Source: a virus. From it: a stretch of DNA of 21,529 nucleotides. A program made the position numbers and the translations under genes. Where the stretch lies: the IMG/VR virus record IMGVR_UViG_3300042914_000290, positions 1 through 21,529 of that record; one strand, written 5' to 3'. Every line of letters begins with the position of its first letter. Position 1 is the stretch's first letter. Below the pieces are notes generated by a model. That model was not told the origin of the DNA. It saw only the letters and a list, made by a program, of their open reading frames with translations, and ran no database searches. Shown piece by piece: positions 6,333-14,100 of the stretch.

Positions 6333-7535
6333 CTAGAGAGCAGCGATTGATGAACCAGTTTCAATACGATACAACGCTTCGTCACGATAGATGGCAAAGC
6401 CGAGTACGCCGTACCAGCCCATTGGGCGGAAGCGCATCAACTTGTCAGTTACGTTACCGATAACAATGTGTGGTTCTTCTGCAACAGCCTCAGCAAGTGC
6501 TTGCTGTCCGCAGACGATTGTGTCAAAGACACGGGTTACTGGAGTTACAGTAACAGTTGTGGTTGCAGTAACTGCACCAGTGTTTGCTGTATCTACAGTA
6601 AAGGTTGTGGTTGAGCCAGAGGTGCTGATTGCAGTAATCTTTGCACCTGAAGCAATACCAGTTCCAGCAATCTTGTCGCCAACTTCAGCACGAGTTGCAA
6701 TAACAGCAGAAGAAGCAACACCGAAGGTGAAGCCTGCTGATGTACCAGCAACAGTTACAGCGGTTGTAGCGAGAGCGGTCTGGTCTGCACCTGACTTAGA
6801 GTTAGCAAGACGTGAAGACTCAACGAAGAATGCACCTTCGTAATCTCCGATTTCGCCTGCCCAAATCTTGTCAACAGATGGTGAAGTATTAGCGTGAACG
6901 AAGTTCCAGCCCATATTTCCAGTTTCTGCACGAAGGTCGTGTGAAACTTCTGGGTGAATACCTGTCCAGTACAAGGAACCACGGCGAGCCTTAGCCTTGT
7001 TTGAACGCAACTTAGCAACTGCCTTGCGGATGTTTGCAGAGTCAATTGTGTCAGAAGCGGTGAGAGTTGCTGTAGATGTACGAGCACCTCCGTATAGAAC
7101 GTTTGAACCTGCGCCGAGTGTATTCATTGCTACGACGTCAATAGAATCAGCAAGGTTGTATGCAATGATGTTTGCAATTGCTGGGTCTACGTCTGCCAAT
7201 GAGAACAACTCAAGAGCACGGGTTACGAGTACTGCATTACCATACTCGTTAAGAGTAATGGTTACAGTTGTAGGTGTTGTGAGAGAAACTGCATCTGGGT
7301 CAGTTGTCTCGGTAAGAGTAGATGTTGCTTGGTCAAGGTCAACGTACTTCTGTAGAACTACGGTTGAACCTGGGAAAGCCTGCTTAGCAGGGCGCTTGTC
7401 TGCGACTGAACGAATAAGTGGTTCAGAACGTAGCGCAAACTCTAGAAGACGGTCATACGCCTTCTGTACTAGACCAGCACCACCAACGGAACCGCCGAGT
7501 GATGTACTCGCGGTTGACGTATATTGGTTGGACAT
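6333..7535 (-). CDS. Major capsid protein, N4 gp56-like, 400 aa
   Basis: The protein forms the icosahedral shell. ATG at 7533-7535 carries the strongest ribosome-binding site in the window. Residues 1-60 contain GGAGLVQKAYDRLLEFALRS followed by KRPAKQAFPGSTVVL. Residues 72-115 have the TLTETTDPDAVSLTTPTTVT and LNEYGNAVLVTRALELFSL segments that I recognise from the N4 gp56 family of HK97-fold capsid proteins. A WTGIHPEVSHDLRAETGNMG segment (190-209) and the C-terminal FRPMGWYGVLGFAIYRDEAL (369-388) complete the pattern. Residues about 247-333 are an unusual Thr/Ala/Ser/Gly-rich beta stretch that looks like an inserted surface domain. The gene follows the scaffold gene by 32 bases, as usual for this pair. 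Confidence 0.93.
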   Translation of the reverse strand: MSNQYTSTASTSLGGSVGGAGLVQKAYDRLLEFALRSEPLIRSVADKRPAKQAFPGSTVVLQKYVDLDQATSTLTETTDPDAVSLTTPTTVTITLNEYGNAVLVTRALELFSLADVDPAIANIIAYNLADSIDVVAMNTLGAGSNVLYGGARTSTATLTASDTIDSANIRKAVAKLRSNKAKARRGSLYWTGIHPEVSHDLRAETGNMGWNFVHANTSPSVDKIWAGEIGDYEGAFFVESSRLANSKSGADQTALATTAVTVAGTSAGFTFGVASSAVIATRAEVGDKIAGTGIASGAKITAISTSGSTTTFTVDTANTGAVTATTTVTVTPVTRVFDTIVCGQQALAEAVAEEPHIVIGNVTDKLMRFRPMGWYGVLGFAIYRDEALYRIETGSSIAAL

Positions 7536-7544
7536 TGTGTTGCG

Positions 7545-7552
7545 TCACCTCC
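7545..7552 (-). promoter_or_regulatory. Strong ribosome-binding site of the capsid gene
   Basis: GGAGGTGA on the minus strand is a near-complete anti-16S complement, nine bases before the capsid ATG. It is the longest Shine-Dalgarno match seen at any start in this window, consistent with the need for hundreds of capsid copies. Confidence 0.75.
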
Positions 7553-7567
7553 AGTGACTATGAACGA

Positions 7568-8038
7568 TTAGGAATTTCGCAATAGATTGATGAGTTCATC
7601 CATTGACTCCGCACTATTCATACGGGCTTCAATGTCTATTGCATTGCTTGGAGTAAGACCGCCTTGGGTTAAAACATCTTGCTGACGTAGTGTCGCAAGA
7701 TTGTTCTGCACTTCTTCTTGTTGAGCCTGTGGGGTATAGCCAATCAAATCTCCGTTATCACGGAGCCAAGAGTCAATAGACTCCTCAGTGGCATCCTCTA
7801 CATCTTTCAAGATAAGGCGTGCAGCCTTAGCGTTTACTCCCTTTTTTGCTAGGACGTCTTTGACGGTGGTTTCTTTCTTTTCCTTGAGGAATCCTTCAAG
7901 TTGTTCAGAAAGTTCCTTAATGCGCTTCTCATCAGCACGCTTGGCTTTTCTTAGTTTCTTAACTAAGTCATCGCCAGTTAGTTGATGGTCAGGCGTATCT
8001 TGTTCGTCTTCTTCTTCATCCCAGTAGTTGTTGCTCAT
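7568..8038 (-). CDS. Putative scaffolding protein, 156 aa
   Basis: A GTG start is possible at 8047, but the ATG at 8036-8038 has AAAGGG eight bases upstream, whereas the same site abuts the GTG; the ATG is chosen. The N-terminus is acidic (YWDEEEDEQDTPDHQLTG). It is followed by a long charged helix (about residues 22-60, with LRKAKRADEKRIKELSEQLE) expected to form a coiled coil, then a helical domain and a Gln-rich region (YTPQAQQEEVQNNLATLRQQ). Small size, high charge, an all-helical prediction and position directly before the capsid gene are the usual marks of a scaffold that guides procapsid assembly and then leaves. No protease signature is present, so scaffold removal must use another route or another gene. 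Confidence 0.8.
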   Translation of the reverse strand: MSNNYWDEEEDEQDTPDHQLTGDDLVKKLRKAKRADEKRIKELSEQLEGFLKEKKETTVKDVLAKKGVNAKAARLILKDVEDATEESIDSWLRDNGDLIGYTPQAQQEEVQNNLATLRQQDVLTQGGLTPSNAIDIEARMNSAESMDELINLLRNS

Positions 8039-8158
8039 AGCAACCACCCTTTCTATTTGTAGTTAGTCGCAAGCCACAGTTCTGCTCAGGGGTTAGCAGG
8101 CTGGCTCTTGCTACCAGTCTTATACGCCGCGTGGGGCTGGTTGGTCCACGTCGGGAAT
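8039..8158 (-). promoter_or_regulatory. Intergenic gap with candidate promoter and hairpin before scaffold
   Basis: This 120-base gap is one of only three breaks in an otherwise continuous gene string. On the minus strand there is a TGGACC (complement of 8143-8148, four of six matches to the -35 consensus), an 18-base spacer, and TATAAG (complement of 8119-8124, five of six to the -10). Just downstream, GGTAGCA and TGCTAACC (8091-8115) can form a seven-pair stem with one bulge. A separate promoter would increase scaffold and capsid expression over the large upstream genes. This is a sequence match only. Confidence 0.4.
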
Positions 8159-9682
8159 CTAGAATGAACCTCTATTAAGGTTTGTTAAAGCGGTACGACC
8201 CAAACCTGCAGAGCCGCTAAATGAACCTAACTCAAGTTCTTTTAACCGCTGACGTGCACGTTTAGCAGAAGCAAGTCCTTTAAATTCTTCTTCTTCTGCT
8301 GTTGTTTGGGTATAGTCAATACCTGCTTGTTTATAAATATCTGCCAAAGTTGTAGTGCGTGGCAAACGTTCTGCAATTGAGCCGTATCCAATACGTGCCC
8401 GTTGCAAATCAACGCCATATTTCTCTAAGTCAGTAACTCTACTAAGGTCTACATTCATACCAAATTGCTCTGCAGCAGAACCAATCTCAGCCCTAGTAAC
8501 TTTAGCCTCTAGTTCTGGTAGTATTTCTTTAGGATTTAACACATAAGCAAGAGCATCTGCATCTGTTATATTATAATACTTACGTAATTGAGCCAAAATT
8601 GCAGGGTCAGAATTTTGAAGTCTTTCAACTCCAAGCACCAATCTTTTACCTAATTCTGTATTAGATATATCATTACCAATAAGATTAGCAAATTGACCAC
8701 GTGTAGCAAGACGCTGTACGCCATACTGACGTAGGGTTTCAGAATAAGCACGTTCCTGTCTTAGGTAATCAGACTCCTCAAGAGCATTAAGACCTCTTGC
8801 TCTACGCTCTTCATTACCAGCAAAACGTGCTTTATACGATGGCAATTGACGCAACTGAAGAACTAACTGATTAGCACCTAGTTTAGGATTTAAAAGTCCT
8901 GCTTGAATATAATCTATAAGTTCTTTTAATTCACTGTCATTAAAACCATACGAACGCATAGTTGCTTCAATAAGAGCAAAGGCATCGCGCCGCTCATTCA
9001 TTGCTGTTTCTTCAGCAATTTTCTGAGCCTGTATCTTGTCAAATTCTTCCTTTGACATAGGTACATCTTCCCACTCACCGTAAGAAAATGCTCCTGTTGC
9101 AGAATTGAAAAACTTAGCACGGCGTTTCTTAAAGTCTTTACTGTATTCGTACTCTACAAATTGTGTTCCGCCGCCACCGCCTGGATTAAAATCAGGGTCT
9201 TTTTCTTCTGGACCTTCATATTCTCCACCCTTGCCATCGGCAAGAATTGGAATACGAAATCCAGCGCGACCTGGTTTATAACGAAGAATAGTTCCTGCTT
9301 TAGGAAAAGTATTGCCGTCGGTTTTGTTTCCGTCAGTTTTATTGCCATCCGTTTTATTTCCATCTGTTTTATTACCATCTGTACTAGGTGGAATAATCGG
9401 CTCAAAAGGAAATTCTGATTGAACACCAGCAGGAATAGGAGCACCCATAGATGCTTCTTCAGCAATACGTACTGCAGAAGGATTAAAAGAGCCAGGAATG
9501 CCAGGAGCATTTCTTAGATTAATATCTGTTGTATACGCAAGAGCATTACGCATACGCTTTTGTTCTTCATCTAAATCTTCAAATGCTGTTGTAGTAGGAA
9601 ACTGCGCTGCCTGAACCATCTGCTGTGCATTACTAATGCGCTTTTGTTCTGCTAAATCATCATCTGTTAAATATCTAGGCAT
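8159..9682 (-). CDS. Putative internal virion protein, 507 aa
   Basis: An upstream GTG (9700) is in frame, but the ATG at 9680-9682 is preceded by GAAGGTAGGA and shares a base with the preceding TAA (TAATG), so it is chosen. Residues 1-95 are helical and charged. A pentapeptide tract TDGNK follows (about residues 101-124), then a glycine-rich linker ending GGGGG near residue 172. The C-terminal 300 residues are helical: ERRDAFALIEATMRSYGFND, then YSETLRQYGVQRLATRGQFA, LIGNDISNTELGKRL, LRKYYNITDADALAYVLNPK, EIGSAAEQFGM, and a C-terminus with FSGSAGLGRTALTNLNRGSF. From memory, this C-terminal block, including the Ser/Gly-rich SGSAGL...GSF ending, occurs in virion proteins of actinobacterial phages. 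It is likely a minor structural or ejected protein; the biochemical role is unknown. Confidence 0.72.
   Translation of the reverse strand: MPRYLTDDDLAEQKRISNAQQMVQAAQFPTTTAFEDLDEEQKRMRNALAYTTDINLRNAPGIPGSFNPSAVRIAEEASMGAPIPAGVQSEFPFEPIIPPSTDGNKTDGNKTDGNKTDGNKTDGNTFPKAGTILRYKPGRAGFRIPILADGKGGEYEGPEEKDPDFNPGGGGGTQFVEYEYSKDFKKRRAKFFNSATGAFSYGEWEDVPMSKEEFDKIQAQKIAEETAMNERRDAFALIEATMRSYGFNDSELKELIDYIQAGLLNPKLGANQLVLQLRQLPSYKARFAGNEERRARGLNALEESDYLRQERAYSETLRQYGVQRLATRGQFANLIGNDISNTELGKRLVLGVERLQNSDPAILAQLRKYYNITDADALAYVLNPKEILPELEAKVTRAEIGSAAEQFGMNVDLSRVTDLEKYGVDLQRARIGYGSIAERLPRTTTLADIYKQAGIDYTQTTAEEEEFKGLASAKRARQRLKELELGSFSGSAGLGRTALTNLNRGSF
9311..9385 (-). repeat. Five tandem 15-base repeats encoding TDGNK
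   Basis: Five consecutive 15-base units encode (TDGNK) four times and a final TDGNT. The units differ at synonymous third positions (for example GTC against ATC and GCC against TTCC forms), so the peptide is kept while the DNA drifts. The tract joins an N-terminal helical domain to a glycine-rich linker and probably acts as a flexible hinge. Copy number may vary between related phages. Confidence 0.9.
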
Positions 9683-11172
9683 TATCCTACCTTCCCCCAC
9701 ATCTTAAGAAGGGTGTCTAAGAATCCAGCAGCGCTTTCATTTGCTTTCTTTGTAAACCGCCAAGCAGGATTAGAACGTACAGCCATAATGTAATCATTAA
9801 TTCCTGGTAGTTTATCCCCACTTAATGCTGCTTGAACATCTGTATCAAATAAATCAATAGCGCCTTCGGCTAGTTCTAATTCATCGGCTTTAAGTTTCAT
9901 AAATTGAGAACCAATGTCTTTGACTTTTAAACCACCTTCAATGTATGGGGCTAAGGCTTTATAGGTTGCACGTGAGGCTAATTGAATAGTTCTTTTCTGC
10001 TCATCTATAGAGCCGCCTGGCAAAGATGCTTCGGCTGCTTTCATCTTTAAATCTTCATCACTAATTCTTACGCCATACTCATAGGCATAACCTTTTAGTT
10101 TGGTATAGTTATCACCTATATCACCGCCAGCATCTTGTAGGTCTATAGGCTTTACATTTCTAATACCAGTACTAATGACCTTATCTTTATCCATAGCGCC
10201 TTTAGTAATAAAACTAATGCGCCATTCTTTAAGCAACTGCTCAGATGGCATCTGAAAACCAGTACTGGTGCTAACCGTTTTACCAGTAATAGGGTCATAA
10301 GTAGAAGTACTTTGACCCATACGCTTCATTTCTTCAGAGCGTACTTTTTCCCAATATGCCTCTGCTAGTTCCTTAACATTGTCTACAAGTTTAGGGTCAC
10401 CAACCTGTATCTGTACTTCACGCATAAAGTCAGCAATAGCATCTGCTTTGAGGGTAAAGTTTCTAGTAGATGTACTGGTGCTTTGGCGACCTGGTAGCGG
10501 GGTTCTGCTTGTAAGCCAAGAATTAATATCATAAAAACCAGAAGAATTTAATTGGTTTCTATTAACATTCTCTGCACCAGCAGAAAAGTTATTGGCGCTA
10601 ATTTCGCCAAGTGCTCTACGTAGCGCAAATACAAACTCTGTATCTTTATCAGTTACTGGACCGCCACGAAGTGAGCGTTGAAATGCATCATCTGATTTAT
10701 AGTAATCTTTTAATTGGCTTTTCCAATAAGTAACATTGCCAGGATTGCGCTGTATATCTTTGATAATTGACTGCAATATTTCTTCACGCGGAACAATAGT
10801 AAAGCCATTACCATCAATAGATGGCAAAACAACTACAGGTGTAGGTGTCTTTTCCCCGTATTCAGGAAGCCTTGCGGTTACATAAGGCGTCTGCCCTACT
10901 TCAGCATCGCCTTCTTGAATATTTAAACTACCATCAGTAAAGATATTCCAGTCAGTTCTTACTTTGCCAGACTGTGTACGAGTAGTTGTTTCTACTGGTT
11001 TAGTCTCTACTACTCCTTGTTGTGTAACTGTAGGAGAAGATGGCGTAGGAGTGCCGATGTTTAACTTATTCCAAAGTTCAGTATCTTTAATAAAGGCTGC
11101 ATCTCCACTGGCACCCTTAGGATAGTCTGCACGTTTTGGTCTAGGACTACCTTTACTTACCTTAGGGGGCAT
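9682..11172 (-). CDS. Putative internal virion protein, 496 aa
   Basis: ATG at 11170-11172, two bases after the stop of the giant gene. The N-terminal 120 residues are low-complexity, rich in Pro, Thr, Lys (MPPKVSKGSPRPKRADYPKG, PTPSSPTVTQQG) and probably disordered. From about residue 120 the protein is helical with EEILQSIIKDIQRNPGNVTY and FVFALRRALGEISANN. Two Ser/Thr runs (GRQSTSTSTRNF, MGQSTSTYDPITG) interrupt it. The last 100 residues contain ATYKALAPYIEGGLKVKDIG, LELAEGAIDLFDTDVQAALS and NPAWRFTKKANESAAGF. From memory, this order (a Y..LAP.I..GL.V.DI helix, a LEL...DL segment, and a P.WR.T..A end) recurs as the C-terminal domain of structural proteins in actinophages. It probably acts with the neighbouring 507- and 1851-residue proteins inside the particle or in DNA delivery. 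Confidence 0.72.
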   Translation of the reverse strand: MPPKVSKGSPRPKRADYPKGASGDAAFIKDTELWNKLNIGTPTPSSPTVTQQGVVETKPVETTTRTQSGKVRTDWNIFTDGSLNIQEGDAEVGQTPYVTARLPEYGEKTPTPVVVLPSIDGNGFTIVPREEILQSIIKDIQRNPGNVTYWKSQLKDYYKSDDAFQRSLRGGPVTDKDTEFVFALRRALGEISANNFSAGAENVNRNQLNSSGFYDINSWLTSRTPLPGRQSTSTSTRNFTLKADAIADFMREVQIQVGDPKLVDNVKELAEAYWEKVRSEEMKRMGQSTSTYDPITGKTVSTSTGFQMPSEQLLKEWRISFITKGAMDKDKVISTGIRNVKPIDLQDAGGDIGDNYTKLKGYAYEYGVRISDEDLKMKAAEASLPGGSIDEQKRTIQLASRATYKALAPYIEGGLKVKDIGSQFMKLKADELELAEGAIDLFDTDVQAALSGDKLPGINDYIMAVRSNPAWRFTKKANESAAGFLDTLLKMWGKVG

Positions 11173-11174
11173 TA

Positions 11175-14100
11175 CTAATCACCAGGCTTTCTTACGATTG
11201 TTAGTGGAGTGTTATAAGACTTATCTAGTAATGGACGAATAATCCCAGACCAGGCTTCTGACAAGATAGCATTTGTGCTAGCAAGTTTATTTAATCTTTC
11301 ATAAGCAGCATCAAGTTGTTGCTGCAATACGGTATTGCCCATATACTGATTATCAACAGTATTGCTTTGTGTAGCAATAAGCAATTCATTGGATGCTCTG
11401 ACCATTGTTTCCAGCAACTTCTTATTAGTCTCTGAAAAACCAGCAGGGTATTCTTTCTTATTAACTATGTTTTTTAACTCTGCAAACTGGTCACGCAGAC
11501 CTTCAACAGTCACAAATCCACGTGTACCAAACACACTTCTAAGTAAAGGATTGGTATTAAGTAGGCGTTCTTTTTCTGCATTAGCCTTATCCCGAACTTC
11601 TTTGCGGTAATCAACAAAGTTTCTATTAGGATTATTAGGGTCATTAAGTAGTACATCTACATTCTTGTCATACTGATAGTACTCAGACATTAACTTTGCA
11701 ACCGCAGTACGCTCTATATATTCCTTTAGAGCCTTGTTATTCCAGTCAAATGGATTCTCATTTGGTGGCAACAAGTCTGCTGCTTGCATATAAGTAATGA
11801 CCTTAGGGTCATACTCACCAATATTAGGAGCAAAAGCCCAGGCTGCAGTGGGGTATTTTTCAATAAACTTCTTGTTAGTAATAGCCCAATCTAAAGTCTC
11901 TTTGCTGTAGTTAATAGCAACCTTAGACTCGTTAAGTCCTTTAGATACCTGGAATATCAATTTGCCTGGTCTATATTGTGCGTGTAGTGACACAGCCACT
12001 GAATACGGGTCTTCAATAACAAACCCATTCTCTTGATTAAACTGTAGTAACCCTCTGAGAATATCTCCGTATTCTTTAGTAAGAGTAACTACTTGGTTCT
12101 TACGCAGATACCCAGGTATTCCTGGTTGACCTGGTTGCAACGGCGCACCAAAGATTGTATTAAAAGCAGCCTTCTGGGCTAGTACGTTTGCAGTCTGTAT
12201 ACGCCATTCATCTAAAAATTCTTGAGCCTTAGATGGGTCGTATTCACCTTTATCATTTAAAAAGTCTGCAGGAGTCTTGGCTGTTTCAGGGTTATACTGC
12301 ATATAACTAATAGCCTGATACGCAGCAATTACTCCTTGATTGTCTTTATACTCTCCTACAAAGGCTTTGTAGTAGTTAGCCAGTGCTGGCGGAATAGTTG
12401 CTCGGAATAGGTTTGTATTATCACTAACCTCACCAAGTAGAATATTATCTATAGATAAACCAAAGTTATAAATCTCTTTAGACTGTAGTTTAGTTCCAAG
12501 ACCTACAAGCAAATCACGGATACCAGTAACAGGTATAGCAATATTAGGACCAGTAAATGTATATAAACCAGCGCCTTCTGAATATGAAGGGTTAAGTAAA
12601 GATACCTTCATCGTGTATTGATTCCACTCAGCCTGCTTAAAGAAACCCCAATTGCCATCTTTAATACCCTTATATGCTCCAATTGCTGCATATGGTGGGT
12701 TAGCCAACATAACAATTGCTGGTGCTACATCCTGCCAAAAGACACCATCGTTAGGAATAACAACATACTTGTTACCATCCTGGTCATCATAGGTAATACC
12801 ACTACCATCAGTAGCGTGGCTAAGATGACCTAATCTCCAAGGTATAGAAACTGGATGACGTGCTACCCAACGTATTGCTCTCTTAGCAAAGTCTTCTGTA
12901 GCACGGATAAATCGCCCTACTACACGCATATTGAATGCTAGTTGTGAACGAACCTGTGGGTTATCAACATACTTTAAAATTGTATTAGAAGAATTGTGGC
13001 GTGCTTGGTTAGCCATAATACCTGCTGCTTGAATAGCAGCAATATCAGCATCTGAACCATTTTCAATCAATGTCTTTGTTAACATTTCTTGGTCTGGTTT
13101 AAGTTTAGCCCGTTCATCTAAAACCTTAAGACGGTAAATATCTGAACGAATAACATCATTAACTTGACGGTCCATAAACTCATAACCTTTAACCATCATA
13201 CGGTCAACAAAACCTTGTTCAGGAACTACTCCTAGGTCATCAAAGTTAATATCTGTTTGTATCTGACCTTTAATTGGGTAGTTTGCTGTAGCCTTTTCAA
13301 ATTCTTCAAAGGTTATATTGCCAATCTGAGTAGAAGGCTGTACTTGTTTTCTTTCCCATTCACGTCTACGTTTAAGTTCAGCAGAAGAAACTGTGGTTGT
13401 AGCGCCACCAGCGCGTTCGCGCTCAAGCATCTTCTTTTCTTCGTAGTAAGAAGCCTTGCCTACCTTTTCTTTAGCAGTCCAAAGTTTATCTTGGATTAAT
13501 TTTAGTAGGTCTTCGTTAAATGCAGTGCCACTTCCGTGAAATACATAACGCATTTCTTTTGCAGCATTAACAATAAGCGCTTCGCTAATATCCCGTTCAG
13601 ACATACCCATTGCTCTAAGGGTAGAAACTTGACCAAATCGGTCATTAAACATCTGCGCTATATCAGGCTTTGGATTATCTACATTCCATCCAACCCGACT
13701 CATACCGTACTTAACAAAATTATCTACATCTTTAGCGGTGCGTAGTGCATTATTCTGAACAAATAGGTCACCAAAATTAATACCATATTTTTCATTCTTT
13801 GCAAACAGTAAATAAAAGTATCTATAGTGAGCAAGAGTTCTTTCGGCTGTTTTAAGTTTATTAAACTTATCCCATACTGGCTTGCCAAGGATTTCCAGAC
13901 CCTTTGCTTCAATAGCCAAAGTTAGTGGGCTTGCGCCATACACCTGTCTTGCTAGATTAGCCTCAGTTACTGCCTCACCAAAAGTGGCACCAATGATAGA
14001 ACCAACCATTGCATCGGCAGCATTGCCATTTAGCATATAGTCTTCTACTAACCATTCAACTTCTTGGTCATTAAGTTTACTACCATATTTAGCAATTGCT

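Noticed and set aside
6391-7557. Long plus-strand frames opposite the capsid gene
   Set aside because: They lie antisense to a clearly recognised capsid gene and show no independent start signals.
8048-8170. A minus-strand frame open for about 50 codons through the gap before the scaffold gene
   Set aside because: It has no ATG or GTG start after the preceding in-frame stop, and its end overlaps the scaffold start in another frame; it is probably open by chance.
9311-9385. Short direct repeats as a possible CRISPR array
   Set aside because: The units are 15 bases with no spacers and are in frame within a gene.
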